Below, in pieces: positions 26,935 to 35,322 of a DNA stretch of 64,000 nt (its first letter is position 1; each line of letters opens with the position of its first letter). The stretch is from Sphingobium sp. HWE2-09. GTDB taxonomy: Bacteria; Pseudomonadota; Alphaproteobacteria; Sphingomonadales; Sphingomonadaceae. Location of the stretch: contig NZ_JAYKZX010000001.1 of the NCBI RefSeq assembly GCF_035989265.1, positions 1,009,001-1,073,000 on the forward strand, given 5' to 3'. A program made the translations under genes and the position numbers. The notes under the pieces are model-generated. The model was not told the DNA's origin. It ran no database searches and saw nothing but the letters and a program-made list of their open reading frames with translations.

Positions 26935-27849
26935 TTAGTCCTGTTCGTGGGCCCATTTATGGCCCCAATCGCTTACGCCCAGGCTGGTCGTCGGCACCCA
27001 GGTCGCCGGATCGATGACCAGGCCGTTCCATCCATATTCAATGTCGAACCCGCCCGGCGTCTGCATATAGAAAGACGTCATCTTGTCGTTCACATGCCGT
27101 CCCAGCGTCGCCGACAGCGGCACCTTGCCCTTGCTCTTGAGCACCCGATCATAGGCGCGGCCGACATCTTCCAGCGCCCCGACTTCCAGCATCATATGCA
27201 CCGCGCCATTGGGGCTTTCGGGCAATTGACCCAGCGCCAGGCTGTGGTGACGGCTATTGCAGTGGAGAAACGCAAAGCCGACCCCCGGATCGTCCGCCCC
27301 GCCACCCATCAGGTAGAAGCGGCCAAGGTCGGTATCGCCAAAGCCCAGCACATCCTTGTAGAATTGATGCGTTTCCTCGAAATTTGGCGCGGTCAGGACG
27401 ATATGGCCCAGTCCCATGTCGCCATTGTCGCCCGTAACGAAACGGGTGACGGCGGCGGGCGATACGAACGGCGCATAATCGACGAAGCGACCATAGAATA
27501 ATTCCATGGCATTGCCCGCCGGGTCCGACGATCGCGCCAGTTCATACACCTGGCGCGCGCGCGCTTCCATGACGTCGGCGCGTTCCACCGGGCGGCCTGC
27601 CGCCTCCAATGCCGCAAGCGCCGCCTCGAAATCCGCGCGAGTCGCACATTCCCAGCCCGGCGCGACGAAAGCATCGCGATCGCTCTGCTGCACCCAGAGG
27701 CGAAAGGGCCGGTCGTCCATGCGGAACAGCGCAACATCGGCCCGATCCGACTGCGCAGGCATCAATCCCGCAACATCACAGGCGAAATCCCGCCAAGCCG
27801 ACAGGTCGCGCGCCTCGATAATCACATAGCCCAGCGATTTTACTGCCAT
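26935..27849 (-). CDS. hsaC: 3,4-DHSA extradiol dioxygenase (HsaC/TesB)
   Basis: A 304-residue two-module type I extradiol dioxygenase that meta-cleaves the catechol 3,4-DHSA formed from the steroid A ring. The iron ligands are visible as His149 (GLGHIVL), His218 (NGAVHMMLEV) and Glu271 (GFDIEYGWNG), and the active-site His200-range segment SRHHSLAL is intact. The C-terminal region after the last ligand is about 33 residues, as in HsaC/BphC enzymes. It is the first gene of the long minus operon, and its start faces the divergent hsaA promoter across the region 27850-28137. Confidence 0.93.
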   Translation of the reverse strand: MAVKSLGYVIIEARDLSAWRDFACDVAGLMPAQSDRADVALFRMDDRPFRLWVQQSDRDAFVAPGWECATRADFEAALAALEAAGRPVERADVMEARARQVYELARSSDPAGNAMELFYGRFVDYAPFVSPAAVTRFVTGDNGDMGLGHIVLTAPNFEETHQFYKDVLGFGDTDLGRFYLMGGGADDPGVGFAFLHCNSRHHSLALGQLPESPNGAVHMMLEVGALEDVGRAYDRVLKSKGKVPLSATLGRHVNDKMTSFYMQTPGGFDIEYGWNGLVIDPATWVPTTSLGVSDWGHKWAHEQD

Positions 27850-28137
27850 TTCCTGCTGCCCTGCCCCATTGTCCCTCTATCGTTCGCGGCTTGTCACTTG
27901 CATCGTTAAACCGTCAATTTGACTACGCAAATCTTTTCGCGATACGCATGTCGGCCATCAAATCTCGCACGACGATCATGGTCATGCAACGATCCAATGG
28001 TAATTCGTTCGTGAATCGACTATAAGCATCGCGCAGAATGTGCAAGCCCTGTTTGTCTTGACGTTTTGCGTAAAGAAGAATTATATAAGCTACGCATGTT
28101 GCCGATATGGGTGACGCAGCTTTTGATGGAGACGATG
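27850..28137. promoter_or_regulatory. hsaC/hsaA divergent regulatory region with four TACGCA-type sites
   Basis: The region between the two divergent steroid operons is A/T-rich. It holds TACGCA at 27924-27929 and 27943-27948 (direct, 19 bases apart), TGCGTA at 28067-28072 and TACGCA at 28091-28096 (inverted, 24 bases apart). The first pair lies on the hsaC side and the second overlaps the predicted hsaA promoter. The arrangement suggests control of both operons by one DNA-binding protein. Confidence 0.6.
28058..28086 (+). promoter_or_regulatory. Predicted hsaA operon promoter
   Basis: TTGACG (28058-28063) and TTATAT (28081-28086) are separated by 17 bases, a good sigma-70-type match. A TGCGTA site lies in the spacer and TACGCA begins 5 bases after the -10. 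A protein bound to both would block RNA polymerase, so repression is the likely mode. Predicted from sequence only. Confidence 0.6.
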
Positions 28138-29358
28138 ATGGCGGGATTGGCGGCAAGTCCACTGACGGGTGCGGTAGAGGCGGCCGTGCCATCGCCTGAG
28201 ACGCTGGTTGAGCGCGCCCGCGCCATGATCCCGGTCCTACGGGAACGCGCCCGCGCCTGCGTCAAGGCTGGCAATGTGTCCGACGAAACCATTGCGGAGA
28301 TGAAGGCGGCCGGCTTCTTCCTCATTCTTCAGCCGCGCCGCTGGGGCGGCTATGAAATGCATCCCAATGTCTTTTTCGACGTGCAAAAGGCGCTGGCCGA
28401 AGGCTGCATGTCGACCGGATGGATGTATGGCGTCGTCGGATGCCACCCCTATGAACTCGCGCTGTTCCACGACGAAGCGCAGGCGGAGGTGTGGACCGAC
28501 AATCCCGACATGCTCGTATCGTCCACCTATCAGCCGGTGGGCAAGGTCGAAACGGCCGAAGGCGGCTTCTATCTGTCCGGACGCTGGGGCTTCTCGACCG
28601 GATCGACCCATTGCGGCTGGGTGCTATTGGGCGCGATCAATTTCGACACCAATGGCGGCCCGCCCGACATGCGCACCTTCCTGCTGCCGCGCACCGATTA
28701 TCAGGTGATCGAAGGCGCATGGGACACATTCGGTCTTCAGGGCACGGGCAGCTTCGACATCCTGGTCGACCGCGTATTCGTCCCCGATTATCGCACGCAC
28801 AAGGCCAGCGACGGTTTTGCCTGCGCCAATCCGGGGCAGAAGGAAAATGACGGTCCGCTCTATCGTCTGCCCTGGGCGCAGGTGTTCATGCGCTCGGTTT
28901 CGACGGCAGCCTTCGGTGGCGCGCGCGCCGCGACCAATGCGGCGATAGAGATCATGCAGAACCGGGTGTCCACCAACACGGGCAAGGCGGCCAAGGCCGA
29001 TCCCTTCCTTCACGCCGCGATCGCGCGGGCGATCGCCGAAGTGAACGAGATGGAACTGACTCATCGCAGCGCCTTTGATGAGATGATGGGCTATGCGGAG
29101 CGCGGCGAACCCGTGCCGATGGAACGGCGCGGCCTGTTTGCCTATCAGTCGGCCAGCGTCGTGCGGCGCATGGCGGATCTGGTCGATGACATGGTGAAGC
29201 TGCTGGGCGGCCGGGCGGTCTATATGTCCAGCCCGATCCTCCAGCCCTGGCTCGATCTGCACGCGGCCCGCGCGCATGTTGCCAATGATCCGGCCAACCG
29301 TACCAGCGACGTCATCGGCACGATGCACGGCGAACCGCCCGCCTTCACGTTCATCTAG
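28138..29358 (+). CDS. hsaA: 3-HSA hydroxylase, oxygenase component (HsaA/TesA2)
   Basis: A flavin-dependent monooxygenase of about 406 residues with an acyl-CoA-dehydrogenase fold. The N-terminal helical segment (AGFFLILQPRRWGGYEM), the TGWMYGVVG region and the central beta domain (GRWGFSTGSTHCGWVLL) are typical of HsaA and related group D monooxygenases. It hydroxylates 3-HSA to the catechol 3,4-DHSA, using reduced flavin from HsaB, which is encoded two genes downstream. The start at 28138 has GGAG six bases before it; 28135 is also possible, and an in-frame TTG at 28066 lies inside the promoter. First gene of the plus-strand operon. Confidence 0.9.
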   Translation: MAGLAASPLTGAVEAAVPSPETLVERARAMIPVLRERARACVKAGNVSDETIAEMKAAGFFLILQPRRWGGYEMHPNVFFDVQKALAEGCMSTGWMYGVVGCHPYELALFHDEAQAEVWTDNPDMLVSSTYQPVGKVETAEGGFYLSGRWGFSTGSTHCGWVLLGAINFDTNGGPPDMRTFLLPRTDYQVIEGAWDTFGLQGTGSFDILVDRVFVPDYRTHKASDGFACANPGQKENDGPLYRLPWAQVFMRSVSTAAFGGARAATNAAIEIMQNRVSTNTGKAAKADPFLHAAIARAIAEVNEMELTHRSAFDEMMGYAERGEPVPMERRGLFAYQSASVVRRMADLVDDMVKLLGGRAVYMSSPILQPWLDLHAARAHVANDPANRTSDVIGTMHGEPPAFTFI

Positions 29359-29398
29359 AGCGGTTTGTGATCCGATTGCATCGGCCCAACCGCTCTAG
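29355..29398. repeat. Palindromic intergenic repeat
   Basis: An 11-base perfect outer stem (CTAGAGCGGTT / AACCGCTCTAG) encloses an inner CCGAT-TGC-ATCGG hairpin. It starts inside the hsaA stop codon and may attenuate or stabilise the hsaA mRNA within the operon. Confidence 0.6.
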
Positions 29399-29412
29399 AT
29401 TATTGGTTTTAC

Positions 29413-29456
29413 GCGATTTCCGAGTCATCGGATGAGTCCATCTGATTGGAAATCGC
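29413..29456. repeat. Second palindromic intergenic repeat
   Basis: A 9-base outer stem (GCGATTTCC / GGAAATCGC) encloses an inner imperfect GGATG/CATCT hairpin. Its arms resemble the element at 7112-7151. It lies just before the hsaD ribosome site, so it may also affect translation. Confidence 0.55.
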
Positions 29457-29472
29457 TCTAGGAGGAGCCATC

Positions 29473-30288
29473 ATGGCAGAGGCATTGGCCCGCAAGACGT
29501 ACAGCGTCACGGGCGGATATGATATTTCGGTTGCCGAACTGGGCGCCGGTCCGGTCGTCGTGTTCATCCATGGCAGCGGCCCGGGCGCGTCGGGCGCGTC
29601 CAACTTCCGGCAGAATGCGCAGGCCTTTGCTGACGCAGGCTATCGCGTCGTGCTGCCGGACCTGATCGGCTACGGCCAATCCTCCAAGCCGGAGGGGCTG
29701 GACTATACGCTTCAGCTCTTCACCGACACGCTCTACGAAGCGCTGCTCGCTCATGGCGTGGAAAAGGCGACTCTGGTCGGCAATTCGCTCGGCGGCGGGA
29801 TCGCCATTCAGATCGCGCTCGACCATCCGGAATTTGTCGATCGTCTGATCCTGATGGCGCCGGGCTGCATCCACCCGCGCGAGGAATATTTCAAGATGCC
29901 GGGTATCGCCGGCATGGTCAGTTCCTTTGGCGGCGAAGATTTCAGCGAAGATGAGCAGCGTCGTCTCATAACCAATCTGGTATATGATCCCGTCCATGTC
30001 ACCGACGCCCTGGTGAAGGAGCGCTTCGCGGTCGCCCGCACCCAGCCCAAGGACGTGATCGTCCGTATGCGCACCCCGGACCTCGGGCCGCGTCTGGGCG
30101 AACTCAAGATGCCGATCCTGCTCTTCTGGGGCTATAATGAACGCTTCATGCCGCTGGAAGGGATCACGCTGTTCTTCGAGGCGTGCGACGATGTCCGCTG
30201 CATCACCTTCAACAAGGTCGGCCATTGGGTGCAGGTAGAGCGCGCCGCGGAATTCAACCGCGCGTCGCTGGATTTCCTGCGTGGCTAG
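29473..30288 (+). CDS. hsaD: Meta-cleavage product hydrolase (HsaD/TesD)
   Basis: A 271-residue alpha/beta-hydrolase of the C-C bond hydrolase group, acting on 4,9-DSHA, the ring-cleaved product of HsaC. The HGSGPGASG oxyanion segment, nucleophile Ser105 (GNSLGGG) and His251 (VGHWVQVER) are clear. At the place of the usual triad Asp (GxxDR) the sequence reads GYNER, so Glu223 seems to replace Asp. AGGAGGAG lies 6 bases before the ATG at 29473. It overlaps hsaB by 8 bases. Function is well supported by the neighbours despite the unusual acid. Confidence 0.9.
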   Translation: MAEALARKTYSVTGGYDISVAELGAGPVVVFIHGSGPGASGASNFRQNAQAFADAGYRVVLPDLIGYGQSSKPEGLDYTLQLFTDTLYEALLAHGVEKATLVGNSLGGGIAIQIALDHPEFVDRLILMAPGCIHPREEYFKMPGIAGMVSSFGGEDFSEDEQRRLITNLVYDPVHVTDALVKERFAVARTQPKDVIVRMRTPDLGPRLGELKMPILLFWGYNERFMPLEGITLFFEACDDVRCITFNKVGHWVQVERAAEFNRASLDFLRG

Positions 30289-30781
30289 CAATCCCGACCC
30301 GATCGCCGCTGCCATGGACATAAGCATGGACTTTCGCGGCGCGATGCGGCGTCTGGCGTCGGGCGTGGCGATCGTCGTCGCGCGCGGCGACGGCGCGCCG
30401 GTCGGCATGGCGGCCACTTCGATCACGTCGCTGACGATGGACCCGCCCGCTCTGCTGGTCTGCGTCAACCAGTCGGCGGGCATCCATCCCTGCCTGTCGC
30501 CCGGCTGCCCGATCAGCATCAACATCCTGTCGCGGCATCAGCAGCATGTCTCGGCTGCGTTCGGCGGCGCGGTGGCGCGGGACAAGCGGTTCGAGGTCGG
30601 CCAATGGATCGCGGACGATGCTGATCTGCCGATACTGAACGAAGCGCAGGCCAATATGAGCTGCACGATCGACAGCATGACGCCCTTTGGCACGCACAGC
30701 ATCGTCGTCGCCCGCGTCAACGCCGTGCGCTTGTCCGAAACGGTCCAACCCCTCATCTACCAGGATGGAGTCTATTTGTGA
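30281..30781 (+). CDS. hsaB: Flavin reductase component (HsaB-like)
   Basis: A 166-residue flavin-reductase-like protein that supplies reduced FMN/FAD to the HsaA oxygenase. The flavin-binding pattern GMAATSITSLTMDPPALLVC and the FGTHSIVVARV strand are present. The start is GTG at 30281, inside the end of hsaD, and its stop overlaps the hsaE start, so the operon is strongly coupled here. In mycobacteria hsaB lies at the end of the operon; here it sits between hsaD and hsaE. Confidence 0.9.
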   Translation: MASNPDPIAAAMDISMDFRGAMRRLASGVAIVVARGDGAPVGMAATSITSLTMDPPALLVCVNQSAGIHPCLSPGCPISINILSRHQQHVSAAFGGAVARDKRFEVGQWIADDADLPILNEAQANMSCTIDSMTPFGTHSIVVARVNAVRLSETVQPLIYQDGVYL

Positions 30782-31572
30782 GCGACATAGAAGCGCAAAG
30801 CCTGAATGACAGCCTTGCGGACGAACTGTATCGCGCCCTGCGGGACGAACGCACCGTCGCGCCACTGATGGGCCGCTATCCGGACCTGACGATAGACGAC
30901 GCATATAGGATTTCGCTCGGCGCGCTCGAACGGCGCAAGGCGGACGGCGAACGCGTCGTGGGCAAGAAGATCGGCGTCACGTCCAAGGCGGTGCAGGATA
31001 TGCTGGGCGTGCATCAGCCCGATTTCGGTTTCCTGACCGACCGGATGTTCGTGCAGGGGGATATCGACGTCAAGGCGAACGGCCTCATCCAGCCGCGCGC
31101 CGAAGCGGAAATCGGCTTCATCCTCAAGCACAGCCTGAAAGGACCGGGCGTTACCGCGCAACAGGTGATCGACGCGACGGAAGCGATCGTCCCCTGTTTC
31201 GAAATCGTCGATAGCCGTATCCAGGACTGGAAGATCGGCATCGTCGACACGGTGGCCGACAATGCGTCCTGCGGCGTCTATGTGCTGGGCGACGCCCGCG
31301 CCGATCCCCGCGATCACGACCTGCCCAATCTCCACGTCACCGTGACCAAGAACGGCCAGCCGCTCTCGGAAGGCTATGGTCATGCGGTCCAAGGCTCTCC
31401 CGCCGAAGCCGTAGCATGGCTTGCCAATACGCTGGGCGCTCATGGCGTAACGCTGGACGCGGGCGACGTGATTCTCTCGGGCAGCCTGGTGCCGCTCGAA
31501 CCGGCAAAGGCCGGGGATATATTTGAAATGCAGTTGCATGGCGTCGGCGCCTGCACTGCGCGCTTCGTTTAA
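30778..31572 (+). CDS. hsaE: 2-hydroxypentadienoate-type hydratase (HsaE/TesE)
   Basis: A 264-residue hydratase of the MhpD/DmpE family, which hydrates 2-hydroxyhexa-2,4-dienoate from the steroid A ring to 4-hydroxy-2-oxohexanoate. Key segments are KIGVTSKAVQDMLGV, the metal-ligand region AEAEIGFIL, and the C-terminal DVILSGSLVPLEPAKAGD. The GTG start overlaps hsaB by 4 bases. Next to hsaG and hsaF it completes the lower meta pathway. Confidence 0.92.
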   Translation: MSDIEAQSLNDSLADELYRALRDERTVAPLMGRYPDLTIDDAYRISLGALERRKADGERVVGKKIGVTSKAVQDMLGVHQPDFGFLTDRMFVQGDIDVKANGLIQPRAEAEIGFILKHSLKGPGVTAQQVIDATEAIVPCFEIVDSRIQDWKIGIVDTVADNASCGVYVLGDARADPRDHDLPNLHVTVTKNGQPLSEGYGHAVQGSPAEAVAWLANTLGAHGVTLDAGDVILSGSLVPLEPAKAGDIFEMQLHGVGACTARFV

Positions 31573-31584
31573 GCTGGAGGATTT

Positions 31585-32532
31585 ATGACGGACAAGGTCA
31601 AGGCGGCGATCATCGGGTCGGGCAATATCGGCACCGATCTGATGATCAAGATGATCAAATATCCGCAAAATATGGAGCTGGTGGCGGTCGTCGGCGTCGA
31701 TGAGGCGTCCGAAGGCCTTGCCATGGCCCGCACACGCGGCGTGGCGACCACCCATCAAGGGCTGGAAGGCCTGCAGAAGATGGACGTCTATCCCGACATC
31801 GGGATCGTGTTCGACGCGACCAGCGCCTATGCGCACAAGGTGCATGACGCCGCGCTGCGCGCCGACGGCAAGCAGGTGGTGGACCTCACCCCTGCGGCGA
31901 TCGGACCCTATACGATCCCGACGGTCAATGGCGACGCCAATCTCGATCAGCCCAACGTCAACATGGTGACCTGCGGCGGCCAGGCGACGATCCCGATGGT
32001 CGCCGCCGTCAGCCAGGTGGCGACCGTCCATTATGCGGAGATCGTCGCATCGGTGTCGTCCCGCTCGGCTGGCCCCGGCACCCGCGCCAATATCGATGAA
32101 TTCACCCGCACTACGGCGGGCGCGATCGAAAAGGTCGGCGGCGCGGCGCAGGGCAAGGCGATCATCATCCTCAATCCCGCCGAACCGCCGATGATCATGC
32201 GCGACACGGTCTTCACCCTGTCCGAAGGCGCCGACGAAGACGCCATCCGCGCCTCGGTCGAGGCGATGGTGAAGAAGGTGCAGGCCTATGTTCCAGGCTA
32301 TCGCCTGAAGCAGGAAGTCCAGTTCGAACGCTTCGGCGACAACAACAAGCTCAAGATCCCCGGCCGCGGCGAATTTACCGGCATCAAGACGATGATCCTG
32401 CTCGAAGTCGAAGGGGCGGGCGATTACCTCCCCAGCTATTCGGGCAATCTCGACATCATGACCGCCGCCGCCAAGGCGACCGGCGAGCTGCTGGCGCAGC
32501 GTATCATTGCAGGAAAGAAGGTGGCGGCATGA
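31585..32532 (+). CDS. hsaG: Acylating acetaldehyde/propionaldehyde dehydrogenase (HsaG/TesF)
   Basis: A 315-residue acylating aldehyde dehydrogenase (MhpF/DmpF type) with the NAD-binding GSGNIG motif at residue 11 and catalytic Cys130 (NMVTCGGQA). In the steroid pathway it converts the propionaldehyde released by HsaF to propionyl-CoA, with channelling between the two enzymes. Its stop overlaps the hsaF start (ATGA), consistent with complex formation. Confidence 0.93.
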   Translation: MTDKVKAAIIGSGNIGTDLMIKMIKYPQNMELVAVVGVDEASEGLAMARTRGVATTHQGLEGLQKMDVYPDIGIVFDATSAYAHKVHDAALRADGKQVVDLTPAAIGPYTIPTVNGDANLDQPNVNMVTCGGQATIPMVAAVSQVATVHYAEIVASVSSRSAGPGTRANIDEFTRTTAGAIEKVGGAAQGKAIIILNPAEPPMIMRDTVFTLSEGADEDAIRASVEAMVKKVQAYVPGYRLKQEVQFERFGDNNKLKIPGRGEFTGIKTMILLEVEGAGDYLPSYSGNLDIMTAAAKATGELLAQRIIAGKKVAA

Positions 32533-33575
32533 ATAGCGGTTTCAACGTCGAAGCGGGCGACAAACTCTACATTCAGGACGTTACCCTGCGCGACGGGATG
32601 CACGCCATCCGCCATATGTACGGCATCGATCATGTCGCCGCGATCGCCAAGGCGCTGGACGACGCCGGTGTCGACGCGATCGAGGTCGCCCATGGCGATG
32701 GCCTGAACGGCGCCAGCTTCAACTATGGCTTTGGCGCGCATACCGACTGGGAATGGCTGGAGGCGGTCGCCGCAGTGCTGACCAAATCGGTGCTGACCAC
32801 GCTGATTCTGCCCGGCGTCGGCACGGTCGATGAACTGCGCCGCGCCTATGAAATCGGCGTGCGCTCGGTCCGCGTCGCGACGCACTGCACCGAAGCCGAC
32901 GTGTCGAAACAGCATATCGGCATCGCCCGCGACCTGGGCATGGACGTGTCGGGCTTCCTGATGATGAGCCACATGATCGAGCCGGAACTGCTCGCCAAAC
33001 AGGCGCTGCTGATGGAAAGCTATGGCGCGCAATGCGTCTATGTCACCGACAGCGGCGGCGCGCTCGACATGGATGGCGTCCGCGCCCGGTTCGAAGCCTA
33101 TGACCGCGTGCTCAAGCCCGAAACCCAGCGCGGCATGCACGCGCATCACAATCTCTCGCTCGGCACCGCCAATTCGATCGTCGCGGCGCAATGCGGCGCG
33201 GTACGGATCGACGCATCGCTGACCGGCATGGGCGCAGGCGCGGGCAATGCCCCGCTCGAAGTGTTTATCGCTGCCGCAGACCGCAAGGGCTGGAACCATG
33301 GCTGCGACGTCAATGCGTTGATGGATGCGGCCGAAGATCTCGTCCGCCCGCTGCAGGTCCGCCCGGTCCGGGTCGATCGCGAAACGCTCGCACTGGGCTA
33401 TGCCGGCGTCTATTCCAGCTTCCTGCTCCACGCGGAAAAGGCGGCCCAGACCTACGATCTCGACACCCGCACCATCCTGGTCGAACTGGGCCGTCGCAAG
33501 ATGGTCGGCGGTCAGGAGGATATGATCGTGGACGTCGCGCTCGACATGGTAAAGGCCCGCGAAGCCGCCGTCTGA
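32529..33575 (+). CDS. hsaF: 4-hydroxy-2-oxoacid aldolase (HsaF/TesG)
   Basis: A 348-residue DmpG/MhpE-type metal-dependent aldolase. The N-terminal [13 protein letters not shown] carries Arg21, Asp22 and His25, and the metal-binding HAHHN motif is near residue 205. The C-terminal domain binds the HsaG dehydrogenase. It cleaves 4-hydroxy-2-oxohexanoate to pyruvate and propionaldehyde. It is the last gene before a hairpin. Confidence 0.93.
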   Translation: MNSGFNVEAGDKLYIQDVTLRDGMHAIRHMYGIDHVAAIAKALDDAGVDAIEVAHGDGLNGASFNYGFGAHTDWEWLEAVAAVLTKSVLTTLILPGVGTVDELRRAYEIGVRSVRVATHCTEADVSKQHIGIARDLGMDVSGFLMMSHMIEPELLAKQALLMESYGAQCVYVTDSGGALDMDGVRARFEAYDRVLKPETQRGMHAHHNLSLGTANSIVAAQCGAVRIDASLTGMGAGAGNAPLEVFIAAADRKGWNHGCDVNALMDAAEDLVRPLQVRPVRVDRETLALGYAGVYSSFLLHAEKAAQTYDLDTRTILVELGRRKMVGGQEDMIVDVALDMVKAREAAV

Positions 33576-33587
33576 CGCCTGACAATC

Positions 33588-33618
33588 GCTCCGGTCGGGC
33601 ATCTGTCCCGACCGGAGC
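33588..33618. terminator. Hairpin after hsaF
   Basis: A 12-base perfect stem (GCTCCGGTCGGG and its complement) encloses a 7-base loop, 13 bases after the hsaF stop. No T tract follows, so it may only attenuate transcription into the downstream genes. Confidence 0.6.
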
Positions 33619-33639
33619 CTATGCAATAAGGAGAGGGGT

Positions 33640-34457
33640 GTGACGGCGAAGCGAAGCCTGTCGCTCGACCATATCACCGTCACCGACACGACCCCCTGGC
33701 AACTGGCCGAGTTGGCGGCGGAGACGGGTTGTTCGGGTATCTGCCCCTTCCTCCATGCGATGGCGGTCCTGCCCGCGATGCCGCCTTATGATCTGGTGCG
33801 CGATGCCAGCGCGCGTCGGACCATGCGCGATACGCTGGCGGCGACGGGCATGAGCGTCGATCTCATCTACCCCTTCACCGTGGCGGGCCGATCCCTGATC
33901 GCCGATTTCGCCCCCGCGCTGGAAGCCGGTGCGGACATTGGCGCGACGCTCGCCAATATCCTCTGCTACGATCGTGATCCGGCGCGCCGATCGGACAATC
34001 TGTCGGCGCTGGCGGAACTGGCCGCGGGGTTCGGCATCGGTCTGGCGATCGAATTTTACCCCCCTCGCAGGTGCGCACCCTTGCCCAGGCCATTGCAGAG
34101 ATCGACCAAATCGGCCGCGCGGACATCGGGGTAACAGCGGACCTGCTGCACATCATGCGCGGCGGCGATGCAGAGGCGAGCATCGCGCTGCTGTCCCATC
34201 CGGCCATCCGGATCGGCCAGATTGCCGATGGCCCCGCAGACATGCCAACCGACAGGATCGAGTGGGAAGCAGGCATTCAGCGCCTGTTGCCCGGCGAAGG
34301 CGCGTTCGGCATCCCCGCCTTCGTCGCCGCGCTCGCCCCCCAGGTGCCGCTCAGCGTCGAAGTCCCGCAACAATCCGCCATCGAAGCAGGCCTCTCCCCC
34401 CTGGATCGCGCGCGCGCGGCGGTGGACGCGGCCCGCGCCGCCCTCCGCACCCCATGA
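33640..34457 (+). pseudogene. Xylose-isomerase-like TIM-barrel protein, frameshifted
   Basis: Two frames together read as one sugar-phosphate-isomerase/epimerase-type TIM-barrel protein of about 272 residues. The first runs from GTG 33640 (after AAGGAGAGG) to ..AIEFYPP, the second continues as QVRTLAQAIAEIDQIG to 34457. Adding one C to the C run at 34059-34064 joins them without a gap. The loss could be real inactivation or a homopolymer sequencing error. The family includes isomerases and dehydratases of sugars and related polyols; no steroid role is known to me. Confidence 0.75.
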
Positions 34458-34485
34458 CACAGCATAAAAGCAGGAGAGTGAAGCA

Positions 34486-35301
34486 ATGGCAGGCAGGTTG
34501 GAGGGCAAGGTCGCGATCGTGACCGGCGCCGGTCGGGATGGCAATATCGGCGTTGCAATCTGTGAGGCCTATCTGCGCGAAGGCGCCCGCGTCATCGCCA
34601 CCGATTTTCGCGACGAAGAACGGGCCGCCATTGTCGCGCGCATGGAGCGGGTCGCCCCGGCGGACGCCTTCCGCTTCATGGCCCATGATGTCACCAGCGA
34701 AGCCGACTGGGCGCGGGTGGCGCAGGATACGGAAGCGGCTTTTGGCGGCATCGACATCTTGGTCAACAATGCCGGCATCGCCATCCATGCCGGGATCGAA
34801 CATTCCTCGCTCGATGACCTGCGCAAAGTGATGGCGGTCAATCATGACGCGCTGTTCCTGGGCATGAAGGCCTGCCTGCCTGCGCTCAAGCAGAGCGTGG
34901 AGCGGTTTCCCGGCGGCGGCGCGATCATCAACAATCTGTCGATGGCCTCCTATATGCCCAGCGCTATCAATATCGGCTATCACACGTCCAAGGCGGCGGG
35001 CCGAATGCTGACGCTGTGCGCAGCGATCGAGTTCGGGCCGATGAAGATCCGCGTCAATTCCGTCCACCCCGGCCTCACCATGACGCCGCTGATCCGCGAA
35101 GGCCTGGCCGATTATGTGAAGCTGGGCGCCTATGAAAGCGTCGAGGCGGCAGCAGCAAGCATTGCGGGCATGGGCGCGCTCGGCATCAGCAGCGATCCGG
35201 AAGATACCGCCCACGCTTTCGTCTATCTGGCGTCGGAAGAGGCGCGCTTCGTCACCGGCGCGTCCATCTATCATGACGGCGCCATCGGCCAGCGTTACTG
35301 A
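34486..35301 (+). CDS. 3-beta/17-beta-hydroxysteroid-dehydrogenase-like SDR
   Basis: A 271-residue SDR. The pattern MAHDVTSEADWARV, LVNNAGI, GGAIINNLSMASYMP, YHTSKAAG and IRVNSVHPGLTMTPL is close to bacterial 3-beta/17-beta-hydroxysteroid dehydrogenase (Comamonas) as I recall it. Tyr-x3-Lys is intact. If it oxidises the 3-beta-hydroxyl, the product is the substrate of the ketosteroid isomerase at 14263-14637. It lies in the hsa direction after a frameshifted gene. The steroid specificity is inferred. Confidence 0.85.
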   Translation: MAGRLEGKVAIVTGAGRDGNIGVAICEAYLREGARVIATDFRDEERAAIVARMERVAPADAFRFMAHDVTSEADWARVAQDTEAAFGGIDILVNNAGIAIHAGIEHSSLDDLRKVMAVNHDALFLGMKACLPALKQSVERFPGGGAIINNLSMASYMPSAINIGYHTSKAAGRMLTLCAAIEFGPMKIRVNSVHPGLTMTPLIREGLADYVKLGAYESVEAAAASIAGMGALGISSDPEDTAHAFVYLASEEARFVTGASIYHDGAIGQRY

Positions 35302-35322
35302 TCCCGCGAAAGGACGAATATC

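Noticed and set aside
27850..28137. KstR/KstR2-type operators
   Set aside because: The known actinobacterial palindromes with AAC..GTT cores were not recognised here; the repeated element is TACGCA instead.
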